In this document: positions 31,473-38,653 of the stretch, in pieces
Layout: the number at the start of each line of letters is the position of its first letter
Numbering within the stretch: the stretch's first letter is position 1
DNA from: Caulobacter sp. UNC279MFTsu5.1
GTDB lineage: Bacteria; Pseudomonadota; Alphaproteobacteria; Caulobacterales; Caulobacteraceae
Direction: 5' to 3'
Assembly (NCBI RefSeq): GCF_900114015.1
Contig: NZ_FORN01000047.1
Location: 1-46,213 of the forward strand
Length of the DNA stretch: 46,213 nucleotides
Position numbers and translations under genes: made by a program
The notes under the pieces: model-generated
The model's input: the letters and a program-made list of their open reading frames with translations, nothing else
Told to the model about the DNA's origin: nothing
The model's database searches: none

Positions 31473-31502
31473 TGTCTTGCTCCGGGACGCTAGGTGTGAC
31501 GG
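31295..31502. other. Candidate iteron replication origin
   Basis: GGTGTGACG occurs three times on the plus strand (starting 31348, 31366, 31493) and twice on the minus strand (31295-31303, 31431-31439). The first two copies extend to GGTGTGACGGAT, 18 bp apart. An AT-rich tract (31317-31347) directly adjoins them in otherwise GC-rich DNA. Repeats beside an easily melted tract, inside the replication genes, are the layout of an iteron origin. Both flanking proteins contain V-T-P repeats that could instead explain the pattern. Confidence 0.45.
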
Positions 31503-33351
31503 GACGGGACGCCTGGGACGCCAGACGGTCCAACAAGGGGGTGAGGGGGATCGCCAAGCCGCGCTGCTGCACGCCAGCGCCATAGCGCAGCTGTTTGGTC
31601 GGCCAGGTCTGGTAGTCCGGTCCAAGGGCGTCGAGGTAGGACAGGGCGCGTCGCCAGTCCTGCCACTTGGTCGGGGAGAAGATCTTCTCGAGCACCGGAT
31701 GGTGGTTGGAGACGATCAGCCACGGGCCTGTTCGGCCGTCGGGGCCGACGTCCTCATAGAACAGCATCCCATGGGCCTTCAGCGGCCCGATGTACTCGCG
31801 GTCGCCGGCCGCCAGGCGGTCGACCATGATTCCGATCGTCAAGCGCCGGTCGTTGCGGAACTGGTCCGTGGAAGCCGCCATCAGATGGGCGAAGGCGTCC
31901 GCCCCCGGGTTGGTCACGACCTCGATCGACTCGCGCTGGGCCAGCAGAGGCCGCCAGAACCGCGCTTGGGTATCCGCCATCTCGGGGGTGAGGGGTTCGT
32001 CGTGCAGGAGCAGCCTTCGGCCGGCGGCCAGCATGGCGATCAGGTCGGCGGTGCGGGGGCTCTCCTTGGCGCGCTGCAGGGCCGCCTTGACCATGGCGAC
32101 GTCGGATCTGTAGCGGCGAGCCCCCAACAGGATCCTGGCGAGCAGCTTTGGAGCCAGGGCCTCGGCCTTGGCCTGGATCGTGGCCAGGTCGTCGTCGGAG
32201 GCCAGGTCCTGGCCTTCCTTGGCGGCCAGGGGCAGCAGGCGGACCTCGACGATGCGCGAGCCGTCGGCCGGGCCCAGCTTGGGCGGCAGGATGGCGGCCA
32301 ACATCACCGAACCGACCGCCGTCTGGGTGGCGACGTTGCCGTCCTGGCCGACCTGTTTGCGCACGCCGCCGTCACCGGTCGACATCCGCCGAAGCACGCC
32401 CAGGGCCTGCTCGACGACGCCCGCGCCGCCATGGGCGTTCGCGCCGCCTTCGGCTTCGTCGATCAGCACCGGCCGGGCCATGCCCGACAGATCCGAGCGG
32501 AAACCGGCTTCGGAGAAGCTGTCGATCACGGGGCCCGCCAGGGCCGACATCAGGGCGTGCACCAGGTGCACCAGGGTCGTCTTGCCCGAGCCCTGCAGGG
32601 CGTTGAGCATCAGGTGGCCGCGGAACGGCGCCACGGCGCCCAACAGCGCACCCACCAGCCAGCCGGCCATCACGTCGGCCCCGGTGAGGCCGTCGATCCC
32701 GATGGGCTCGAAATGCCAGTTGTCGAACTGGCGGCGGATCCACGCCCCATCCTCGACCGTGCAGGGCTTCCCAGGCTTTGGCCCGGAGGCCGCCAGCCTG
32801 TAGAGCGGGCCCGAGCGCACGCGCATCATTTCGGCGATCGAGCGCTTGTCGACCTTGCGGCCGCTTGCGAAGCTCCAGACCTCGTCGCCCCGGTGCAGCA
32901 TCACGGCGCCGGCCTCGCCGGGCCAAACGCCCAGGGAGCGGATCGGGCGCGAGCTGTCCCAGAAACCCGCCTCGCGACACTTGCGGACGAACCAGATTGC
33001 GCAGGGCTCGCGCTGGAACTTGTCGGCGCGGTCGCGCCAATAGGTCAGGAAGCTGGCCCCGGCCTGACAGGCGAATATGTCGGTGCGCAGCATCGCCCCG
33101 ACCTTGCTGGCCACTTCGCTGCGCAGCTCGCCCTCGGGCATGGCGAACCACACCTTGGCGCCGGCGAAGCCCAGAGGGATCACCGGGCTTTCGGAAACGT
33201 CGGGGTTCGGAAAGCCCTTCAGCAGGCTTTCGGTGCCTTCGGGCGCGTCTTCCATGCCCGCCAGGGCGATGGGCTCGTAGCTGGCCGGTTCGGCCGGCGG
33301 CCCGCCGCCGTCGTCGTCTTCCAGGCCGGTTTCGTCGATATCGTCAGTCAT
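31456..33351 (-). CDS. P-loop ATPase / replicative helicase-like protein
   Basis: This is a 631-residue protein. After an acidic N-terminus, residues about 240-400 form a P-loop ATPase with Walker A GSGKTT (254-259) and Walker B VLIDEA (295-300). The context resembles helicase-like DUF927/DUF5906-type ATPases encoded beside phage primases. It starts at ATG 33351, overlapping the primase stop (ATGA), so the two are made together and probably act together at the fork. The C-terminus (S-R-P-V-T-P-S-V) shares the VTP character of the next protein, where the candidate origin lies. Confidence 0.8.
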   Translation of the reverse strand: MTDDIDETGLEDDDGGGPPAEPASYEPIALAGMEDAPEGTESLLKGFPNPDVSESPVIPLGFAGAKVWFAMPEGELRSEVASKVGAMLRTDIFACQAGASFLTYWRDRADKFQREPCAIWFVRKCREAGFWDSSRPIRSLGVWPGEAGAVMLHRGDEVWSFASGRKVDKRSIAEMMRVRSGPLYRLAASGPKPGKPCTVEDGAWIRRQFDNWHFEPIGIDGLTGADVMAGWLVGALLGAVAPFRGHLMLNALQGSGKTTLVHLVHALMSALAGPVIDSFSEAGFRSDLSGMARPVLIDEAEGGANAHGGAGVVEQALGVLRRMSTGDGGVRKQVGQDGNVATQTAVGSVMLAAILPPKLGPADGSRIVEVRLLPLAAKEGQDLASDDDLATIQAKAEALAPKLLARILLGARRYRSDVAMVKAALQRAKESPRTADLIAMLAAGRRLLLHDEPLTPEMADTQARFWRPLLAQRESIEVVTNPGADAFAHLMAASTDQFRNDRRLTIGIMVDRLAAGDREYIGPLKAHGMLFYEDVGPDGRTGPWLIVSNHHPVLEKIFSPTKWQDWRRALSYLDALGPDYQTWPTKQLRYGAGVQQRGLAIPLTPLLDRLASQASRPVTPSVPEQDIEWQE

Positions 33352-34538
33352 ACGCTCACCCCCAGGCGCGCCTGGTCGGCCAGGACCTGGCGGCGCAACT
33401 CGTCGTTCCAATCACTGTTGACGGGCGGCAGGGCGGCGCGGACGCGCTCCGCTCCGGCCGCCGCCCATTGCTGTCTCGCCAGGCGGCCACACAGCGCCGC
33501 CCGGGCCTCGCCCTCGAGCAGCATGGCGGTCTTTCGGCCCCGCCCGTTCCGAGCCCAGATCTTGAGGGCCTTCATGTCGCGGTCGATACCGGTCACGACC
33601 TCCGGCCACGGCTGGTCGTCGGGCGATCGCCAGGTGAAGGCCGGACGCTCCAGGTCGGCGCGGGGATCGTCCAGATCGATGCAGCCATCAGCGTCGACCT
33701 GGACGCCACCCTGCAGCCGGTTCAACGAAAGGGCTGCGGCAGCCCGCATCCGCCGGCCTTGCATCTGGGCAAGGGAGACGATCGACAGAACGGTTTCGAT
33801 ACCTTCGCCATTGGCCAGCGGCGTCCCGTCCAGTCCCTCCCCGGTCGGCCCGATCAGCCAGGCTCCGCCCGGCCGACCGTTCAACGTCTGAGGGCCGATC
33901 ATCCGCTTGCCCAGCGCCTTGTCGCGGCCGGACCCGTCGCGCAGCAGATAGGTGGCGTGCACGCCACCGGTCGGGCCTTCTTCGGTCACGGGGCGCACCA
34001 GCAGGGCCGGGGCCCGGACCCAGGTCTCGCGCTTCGGGTCCCAGCTATGCCGCGCGGCGGGGTGATAGCGCATGGCCGGCGCGGCGCGGGCGATTACCGC
34101 CGGGTGGATGCAGCGCGACAGTAGGTACTTCTCGGCCAGCGAGCCCAGGACCACCGTCGCGGCGCCCCACATCTGTTGCGCCATCTTCAGCTTGCGGGCC
34201 GCGTCGTCGTCGACATCGGCCTCGGTGATCACCGGCCGCGGCGCGCGCTCGACCACCTCCAAGCCCAACAGCCGGCGCGCCGCATCGACCGGCGTCCCGC
34301 CCTCAAGCAGCTGCTCGAGCTCGATCACGTCGCCGCGCTTGTCGCAGCTCCAGCACTTGAACCGCCCATCGCCGGGATAGACGGCAAAGGGCCTGGAGCC
34401 CGATTTCTTTCCGCAGGCCTGCAGAGGGCAGATCCCACGCTTCTGGACTTTGCTGCCGTACAGCTTCACGCCCGTCTGCTCGACGCGCTCCTCGATCGAC
34501 ACGCGATCCCGGGCTTCCTCGAACAGATTGTCGATCAT
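33348..34538 (-). CDS. DNA primase, CHC2 zinc finger plus Toprim
   Basis: This is a 396-residue protein. Residues 30-75 form a CHC2-type zinc finger (C37, C42, C62, C65) with a GRFKCWSCDKRGDVIEL segment typical of DnaG-like primases. A Toprim domain follows, with ANGEGIETVLS (the acidic Glu motif) and a GIDRDMKAL segment (D-x-D). It should make primers for phage replication. ATG 34538 overlaps the upstream small gene (ATGA), and the dispersed palindrome lies just upstream. Confidence 0.88.
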   Translation of the reverse strand: MIDNLFEEARDRVSIEERVEQTGVKLYGSKVQKRGICPLQACGKKSGSRPFAVYPGDGRFKCWSCDKRGDVIELEQLLEGGTPVDAARRLLGLEVVERAPRPVITEADVDDDAARKLKMAQQMWGAATVVLGSLAEKYLLSRCIHPAVIARAAPAMRYHPAARHSWDPKRETWVRAPALLVRPVTEEGPTGGVHATYLLRDGSGRDKALGKRMIGPQTLNGRPGGAWLIGPTGEGLDGTPLANGEGIETVLSIVSLAQMQGRRMRAAAALSLNRLQGGVQVDADGCIDLDDPRADLERPAFTWRSPDDQPWPEVVTGIDRDMKALKIWARNGRGRKTAMLLEGEARAALCGRLARQQWAAAGAERVRAALPPVNSDWNDELRRQVLADQARLGVSV

Positions 34539-34807
34539 GGGCGCGCCTCGGTGCGAGCGCCGCTCGCACCGGCCCCGGCTAGGTCCTCGCCGGCGGGCAG
34601 CAGGCGATAGCGCGTAGGCATGCCGCGCTCCCGCTCGGTGCGAGGCAGGCGCTGGGCCAGGTTCATGGCGACCAGCGTCGGCCAGAGCGCGCCGTGGACC
34701 GCATCGCTTTCGGCGGTGGCGCCCTCCGGTCGCCGCGCCAGCGCCTGCAGGGCGGCGAAACGGGCGGGGGTCAGCGGGATCAGGTTGTAGGTCTTGGGCT
34801 TTTTCAT
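34535..34807 (-). CDS. Small protein upstream of primase
   Basis: This 90-residue protein begins MKKPKTYNLIPL and has a helix-rich middle (PARFAALQALAR, ALWPTLVAMNLAQRL) that suggests a small winged-helix or DNA-binding fold. The C-terminal 12 residues are encoded by the dispersed palindrome and may be non-functional. It overlaps the methyltransferase and the primase at either end by ATGA, in the middle of the replication operon. No family is recognised. Confidence 0.6.
   Translation of the reverse strand: MKKPKTYNLIPLTPARFAALQALARRPEGATAESDAVHGALWPTLVAMNLAQRLPRTERERGMPTRYRLLPAGEDLAGAGASGARTEARP
34550..34570. repeat. Dispersed palindrome, copy 8 (extended arms)
   Basis: The palindrome again has 10-bp perfect arms (GGTGCGAGCG, one base, CGCTCGCACC), identical over 21 bases to copy 5. 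It lies in the last codons of the gene at 34535-34807, 12 bases upstream of the primase start. Confidence 0.85.
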
Positions 34808-35556
34808 GCCGCTCTCCGGCCGCCAAAGCGCTCGGCGTCGTCCGGCCGGGTCAGGCGGTCCTTGGTCCCGGGCGGGATCAGGATCGACAGCCAGCCGCCG
34901 GCGGCGCGGTTGGCGGCGATCAGGCCGCCGAACGACGAGCTCGCCTCGGCGGCCGGCGTCATCCAGACGAACAGGGCGTAGGCCGTGGCGGTCGACAGCT
35001 CCGGATCCCAGCTGCCCAGCTGCATGCCCACGCGCTCGCAGAAGGTGGCCTTGACACTCAGCCGGCGCATCAGATCGTGGCGGCCCACGCTTTCCTCGAA
35101 CGGCAGCCTGCACAGCAGGGCCACGCCTCGACGCACTCGACGCAGGCCGATCTCGGCGAAGGCCTGGGCTAGCGCGAATGGCGGGTTGGTGATGATCCAA
35201 TCGGTCGGCTTCAGCGCCGCATCGTAGGGGTTCAGCTCGAGCGCGGCCGGTGAGAAGAAGTCCTGCACCTGGCCATAGCCGTAGGGATGCACGTCGCTGG
35301 CCTGCACCCGGAACCGCTCGGCCAGGGCGCTGGCCATATGCCCCTCGCCGCAGGCGGGCTCCCAGACACGCCGGGCCCGACGGTCGAACCGGCGCACGAC
35401 CTCGCCGCAGGCTCGCGCCGCCCAGAGGGGCGTGGGGTAGAACTCCAGCGCCCGCATCAGGGCGGTATGGTCGTCGTCCTGCTCGACCAGGCGGGGCGCG
35501 CGGCGCTCGACGACGGAACGGTTGGCCACGGGGCCGGCGCGCGTCATGTCAGTCAT
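34804..35556 (-). CDS. Adenine-type DNA methyltransferase
   Basis: This 250-residue protein has an N-terminal FYPTP segment (39-43), the AdoMet-binding WEPACGEG motif (65-72) and catalytic TNPPF (123-127), the order of N6-adenine methyltransferases. No target-recognition domain is separable. No restriction enzyme gene is nearby, so it is an orphan enzyme that could protect phage DNA or tune replication. ATG 35556 overlaps the upstream gene by 8 bases; ATG 35547 is also possible. The gene lies in the leftward operon between the Cro-like gene and primase. Confidence 0.85.
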   Translation of the reverse strand: MTDMTRAGPVANRSVVERRAPRLVEQDDDHTALMRALEFYPTPLWAARACGEVVRRFDRRARRVWEPACGEGHMASALAERFRVQASDVHPYGYGQVQDFFSPAALELNPYDAALKPTDWIITNPPFALAQAFAEIGLRRVRRGVALLCRLPFEESVGRHDLMRRLSVKATFCERVGMQLGSWDPELSTATAYALFVWMTPAAEASSSFGGLIAANRAAGGWLSILIPPGTKDRLTRPDDAERFGGRRAA

Positions 35557-35902
35557 CCAGGTCCGCGCGCGGCCGGGCGCTGCAGCGACCCAGCACGTCG
35601 ACCAGCCGGATCGAGGCCGAGACCAGTTCCTCGACATGCTGGCGGCGCACCGCCGGCGTCGCATCGTCGTCGACCAGGCGGCTCAGCAGGAACAGGAAGG
35701 TTCGTCCGTCCTCCCAGGCGGGGAACGGCAAGCGCTCGGCCACCAGGCCGCGGGCCTGGCCTCGGGCGGCGCTCATGCGCACGTCAAGGCTGGGCTGGGC
35801 GTGGTCGGCGTCGACGATGAAACTGGCGTCGTAGTCGCGGGCCAGGTCGGCGGCTTCGCGCGCCAGGGCCGTCCACAGTTCAACGCGATGGGCCAAGCTC
35901 AT
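35549..35902 (-). CDS. Protein of unknown function in the replication operon
   Basis: This 117-residue, mostly helical protein starts MSLAHRVELWTALAREAADLAR, has an aromatic WEDGRTFLFLLSRLVDD segment and a final helix VEELVSASIRLVDVL. It overlaps the Cro-like gene upstream (ATGA) and the methyltransferase downstream, so it is an early leftward gene. No family is recognised. Confidence 0.6.
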   Translation of the reverse strand: MSLAHRVELWTALAREAADLARDYDASFIVDADHAQPSLDVRMSAARGQARGLVAERLPFPAWEDGRTFLFLLSRLVDDDATPAVRRQHVEELVSASIRLVDVLGRCSARPRADLDD

Positions 35903-36135
35903 TGGTGCGATCGCGCCGGGAAAGCGACAACATCAGACGCGTCGAATTGCACGCCCTTGTCGAGCGCGAGCTGAAGGACGCCCGCTTGATGTTGCGCGGG
36001 AATGAGCCCGCCCTTGCTCTTTTGCCACTTCCGAACCGCATCTGTAGTGAGCCGGCAGGCGTGGGCGATATCAATCAAACCAAGGAGACGCACCGCGCGT
36101 ACCGCAGGCGTTTCGTCGAGCTCAACCGTTGCCAT
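35899..36135 (-). CDS. Cro-like helix-turn-helix repressor
   Basis: This 78-residue protein has a helix-turn-helix in LIDIAHACRLTTDAVRKWQK (about 20-39), like small Cro/YdaS-type regulators. It diverges from the CI-type repressor across 90 bases holding operator-like repeats, and is the first gene of the leftward early operon. This is the position of Cro in lambdoid switches. There is no obvious ribosome site, so the message may be nearly leaderless. Confidence 0.75.
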   Translation of the reverse strand: MATVELDETPAVRAVRLLGLIDIAHACRLTTDAVRKWQKSKGGLIPAQHQAGVLQLALDKGVQFDASDVVAFPARSHQ

Positions 36136-36136
36136 T

Positions 36137-36149
36137 ATGGAAAATCCGT
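36137..36149. promoter_or_regulatory. Operator-like inverted repeat 1
   Basis: ATGGA-AAA-TCCGT is an almost perfect inverted repeat next to the Cro-like start codon (36135). The ATGGA/TCCAT half-site recurs in the other repeats of the immunity region. Confidence 0.4.
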
Positions 36150-36166
36150 CTAGAGGTAATCTCCAT

Positions 36167-36180
36167 GTCCACCGCTGGAC
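36167..36180. promoter_or_regulatory. Operator-like inverted repeat 2
   Basis: GTCCA-CCGC-TGGAC has perfect 5-bp arms in the middle of the gap between the Cro-like and CI-type genes. It could control either promoter. Confidence 0.35.
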
Positions 36181-36210
36181 TGATTTGGATCAAACCTCAA
36201 GAGACACCGG

Positions 36211-36227
36211 ACGGAAATTTCTTCCAT
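36211..36227. promoter_or_regulatory. Operator-like inverted repeat 3, over the repressor start
   Basis: ACGGAA-ATTTC-TTCCAT has 6-bp arms with one mismatch and the same five-base spacing as the repeat in the rightward promoter (37502-37518). It overlaps the repressor start codon, so it suits autoregulation. Confidence 0.45.
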
Positions 36228-36858
36228 GCTTGCCGCTATGGAAATCCCCGAAATCCCCGCCCGTCTGCGAAGCATGAAGCGTTCGCAGTCCGACCTCGCA
36301 CGTCACCTCGGCATCGACCCATCAAGCCTGACCAAGACGTTGAAAGGGGAGCGGAGGCTGAAGGCCGACGAGCTGATCAAGATTGAGCAGTTCTTCGGCG
36401 AGAAGGTCGACCGCGAAGCCACCGTCGAGGCCCTATCTTCTCGCCGCAGCACGGCCCCGCGGCGCATTCCGGTCTACGGATATGCGGCCGCTGGCGGGCA
36501 GGAGCGCGTCGCGATCAACGCCGGCCAGGTGATTGACTGGGTTGATGCTCCACCACTTTGGAACGGCCTGGGCGATCTCATCGTCGTGAGGATAATCGGA
36601 GACAGCATGGAGCCCCGCTACTTTGCGGGCGAGGCCGTCGTCGTTCACATCGGCCTTCCACCCGGGCGTGGGCAGGATTGCTTAATTGAGTTCAATGACG
36701 GGTCTGGAGTGATCAAGAACTACCGGGGTCAGCGCGACGGGCAGGTGTTCACATGGCAATACAATCCACCAAAGGGCCAAGAGAACGAACTGCGATTTGA
36801 CGGCGCGAGCGTGAAAGCCATTCACGCCGTAGACTTGCCAACCAGGCGACTGAGGTAA
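36226..36858 (+). CDS. CI/LexA-type prophage repressor
   Basis: This is a 210-residue protein. The N-terminal helix-turn-helix (about 18-45, SQSDLARHLGIDPSSLTKTL) is followed by an S24 peptidase domain with an Ala89-Gly90 cleavage site, Ser127 in GDSMEP and Lys164 in VIKNYR. It should bind operators as a dimer and cut itself when RecA filaments form, linking induction to DNA damage. Two starts are possible, ATG 36226 and ATG 36238; no ribosome site precedes the first, as for leaderless repressor messages. Its stop abuts the stop of the cargo gene on the other strand. Confidence 0.9.
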   Translation: MLAAMEIPEIPARLRSMKRSQSDLARHLGIDPSSLTKTLKGERRLKADELIKIEQFFGEKVDREATVEALSSRRSTAPRRIPVYGYAAAGGQERVAINAGQVIDWVDAPPLWNGLGDLIVVRIIGDSMEPRYFAGEAVVVHIGLPPGRGQDCLIEFNDGSGVIKNYRGQRDGQVFTWQYNPPKGQENELRFDGASVKAIHAVDLPTRRLR

Positions 36859-37380
36859 CTAGTTGGTCAAGACCAATCGTTTGGTCTCTCCACCTTCTAC
36901 TGTAAGCCTCTGTATCAGGAACCCGCCCTCAGCCTCTAGATGATAGCGGCCGCCCCACGATCGCGTGGGAACGGACCACTGAACCCGTGCTTGAGCGTAG
37001 TAGGTTCCGTCGGGTACGCCCTCAAAGCGGAAATGGCCCGCCGCATCGCAAGGGACTGCTTGCCCCTCTGCGAGGAGCTGAGACTCGAGCGGGCCGCTGC
37101 CGCCCGTGACGCGGTCAGCTGATAAGAAGCCCGCCTCTGCAGATCCGTACGCCTTTTCGACGCCGGCGCGGACTTCAGCACGAACTGGAATCAAGTGGGC
37201 GACGAAGCCTGCGCAGGTCTTAACGTTTCCGCCAACCGTGCGGAGGAGCGCGTCGCCCTCGACCGTATTCCTACCTGACGTCCGCGCTGCTACCCGGGCC
37301 TTAGCCTCGCCGCTGGGGTCGTAGGGTACGAGCGGCGCCTGGCCGAGCTCGAGTGCTACGAGCGCCAATCCGATAATCAT
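36859..37380 (-). CDS. Cargo gene beside the repressor: exported beta-domain protein
   Basis: This 173-residue protein has a hydrophobic N-terminus (about 1-15) that could be a short signal or anchor. A helical region with a C-A-G-F-V-A-H-L-I-P segment follows. A C-terminal beta domain has FRFEGVPDGTYYAQARVQW, typical of carboxypeptidase-regulatory-like or Ig-like modules. ATG 37380 is chosen with GGAG upstream; GTG 37395 is possible. It converges on the repressor gene with directly abutting stops, is AT-richer than the early genes and lies where lysogeny-expressed genes are usually found. Function is unknown. Confidence 0.65.
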   Translation of the reverse strand: MIIGLALVALELGQAPLVPYDPSGEAKARVAARTSGRNTVEGDALLRTVGGNVKTCAGFVAHLIPVRAEVRAGVEKAYGSAEAGFLSADRVTGGSGPLESQLLAEGQAVPCDAAGHFRFEGVPDGTYYAQARVQWSVPTRSWGGRYHLEAEGGFLIQRLTVEGGETKRLVLTN

Positions 37381-37466
37381 TTCGCCGCTCTCCACCCCTT
37401 GGCGAACAATCCTTTTCGCCGAGCGCAGGCCCGGTCAAGAGCGTGTGGTCTCCATGCGTCGATCCA

Positions 37467-37483
37467 ATTTCCAAAATGGAAAT
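37467..37483. promoter_or_regulatory. Inverted repeat upstream of the rightward promoter
   Basis: ATTTCCA-AAA-TGGAAAT is a perfect repeat with 7-bp arms, 12 bases upstream of the -35 element of the rightward promoter. It is probably a regulator site. Confidence 0.5.
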
Positions 37484-37494
37484 AATGGATGGAC

Positions 37495-37519
37495 TTGACG
37501 AATGGAGAAAAGCTCCATC
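37495..37519 (+). promoter_or_regulatory. Rightward early promoter with embedded operator
   Basis: TTGACG (37495-37500) and GCTCCATC (37512-37519) match the Caulobacter housekeeping consensus TTGaCgS, 10-14 bases, GCTANAWC in all but a few positions. An inverted repeat, ATGGAG-AAAAG-CTCCAT (37502-37518), covers spacer and -10, so a bound repressor would block transcription. It points into the operon starting at 37648. Confidence 0.65.
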
Positions 37520-37530
37520 AATTACCTCAA

Positions 37531-37631
37531 CCCCGCGCCGATCCGCTTCGCTCGCTCGCGTCGCTTCGGAGGGTCCGACCGGCGGTCGCGCTTCAGCATG
37601 GGCGTGATCGTGACAGGGGATCGGCGCGGGG
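37531..37631 (+). promoter_or_regulatory. Structured leader: perfect 14-bp inverted repeat
   Basis: CCCCGCGCCGATCC (37531-37544) and GGATCGGCGCGGGG (37618-37631) are perfectly complementary and enclose 73 bases that contain a smaller hairpin (37576-37588, CGACC-GGC-GGTCG). The right arm ends a few bases before the GAGGAG ribosome site of the XRE gene. In the RNA this would make a closed structure of about 100 nt, either a regulatory leader or an antitermination element. Confidence 0.6.
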
Positions 37632-37647
37632 CTGAGGAGACGCCCCG

Positions 37648-38235
37648 ATGTCGTCCACCCGGACCCAATTCAGCAATCCGTCGGCCGCGCGGCCGCCCGT
37701 CGACGCCGATCAAGCCAGGACCCCCAACCGCGTCGACCTGCATGTCGGCATGCGGATCCGGATGCGCCGCAAGATGCTGGGCGTCAGCCAGGAAGTCCTG
37801 GCCGACGAACTGGGCCTGACGTTCCAGCAGGTCCAGAAGTACGAGCGCGGGGCCAACCGGGTCAGCGCCTCCAAACTCTACGACACCGCCCGGGCGCTCT
37901 CGACCACGGTCGCCTGGTTCTTCGAGGGTCTGGCCGACACCGCTGGCGACGGAGACGTTCCGACGGGTCCCGATCCGATGCTGGTCATGATGGGCGCGCC
38001 CTACGGCGCTCAGATCGCCGGGGACTTCGGCCGCCTGTCAAACCTGGATCGATCGATCGTCGCCGGCCTGGTCCGGCGCTTCGCCGACGGATCCGGCGAC
38101 CTGCCGACCGCCGCTGTCGACGCGGGCCTTAGCGGATCCGAGTTGGCCGAGCCGTTCCTCTCGCTCCTGCAGGCGCGCAACGACGTTCGAGCGGCCGAGC
38201 CGTCGGACGTCTACGATCCGAGGCGCGTCGCGTGA
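37648..38235 (+). CDS. XRE-family transcriptional regulator
   Basis: This is a 195-residue protein. After a flexible start, residues about 30-95 form an HTH_3 domain (GMRIRMRRKMLGVSQEVLADELGLTFQQVQKYERGANRVS), a type common in Caulobacterales. The C-terminal 100 residues are acidic and helical with no known fold. GAGGAG precedes the ATG. As first gene of the rightward operon it may control its own promoter through the inverted repeats upstream. Confidence 0.85.
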   Translation: MSSTRTQFSNPSAARPPVDADQARTPNRVDLHVGMRIRMRRKMLGVSQEVLADELGLTFQQVQKYERGANRVSASKLYDTARALSTTVAWFFEGLADTAGDGDVPTGPDPMLVMMGAPYGAQIAGDFGRLSNLDRSIVAGLVRRFADGSGDLPTAAVDAGLSGSELAEPFLSLLQARNDVRAAEPSDVYDPRRVA

Positions 38236-38573
38236 TGGCCACGCCCGCCCAGCAAGCCCAGGACGAGCGCGTCGCCGACGTCCTCATGGCCATGGAAGGC
38301 CAGCCGATCGACACGATCCGCTGCGCCCCGATCGTCGTCCTGTCGCAGGACGCCCCGCTCCCGATCGTCGGCCTGCACGCGGCGGGCCGGCACTTCACCC
38401 TCAGCCTCGAGGAGGCGCGCTGCGTCGCGATAGCCGTGCGCATGGAGGACGCCTCGCCCGACGCCCAGGCCCTGGCCGCCTCGATCGGCATGGCGGCCAC
38501 CATGACCGAACTGCTCTGGCTTCGCGCCCACTGCCAGATCCTGCGCCTCCGCCTCGAGGACGCGACGCGATGA
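38235..38573 (+). CDS. Early protein of unknown function
   Basis: This 112-residue protein starts at ATG 38235, sharing a base with the XRE stop (TGATG). It has beta-type segments (PIVVLSQDAPLPIVGLH, RHFTLSLEEARCVAIAVRM) and a final helix pair. No family or motif is recognised. It is co-translated with its neighbours in the early operon. Confidence 0.6.
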   Translation: MATPAQQAQDERVADVLMAMEGQPIDTIRCAPIVVLSQDAPLPIVGLHAAGRHFTLSLEEARCVAIAVRMEDASPDAQALAASIGMAATMTELLWLRAHCQILRLRLEDATR

Positions 38574-38653
38574 GCGCCGGCGACACCCTGCGGTCCTGGT
38601 CGCTGGTGCTGATCGGCGTCGCGGCCCTGATCCTCGAGCGCGTGCTGTCATGA
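38570..38653 (+). CDS. 27-residue membrane microprotein
   Basis: A short frame of 27 codons starts at ATG 38570 and ends at TGA 38651-38653. It overlaps both neighbours by ATGA, exactly as the surrounding real genes do. Residues about 10-26 (W-S-L-V-L-I-G-V-A-A-L-I-L-E-R-V-L) form one hydrophobic segment after a short polar start. It would be a tiny inner-membrane peptide of unknown role. The tight double overlap is the main evidence that it is translated. Confidence 0.6.
   Translation: MSAGDTLRSWSLVLIGVAALILERVLS

Noticed and set aside
34804..35556. Methyltransferase as part of a restriction-modification system
   Set aside because: No endonuclease gene lies nearby; neighbours are replication genes, so an orphan phage methyltransferase is the better reading.
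37522..37743. Minus-strand frame of 73 codons over the rightward leader
   Set aside because: Arg/Gly-rich product with no ribosome site, antisense to the structured leader and the XRE start; best explained as a shadow frame.
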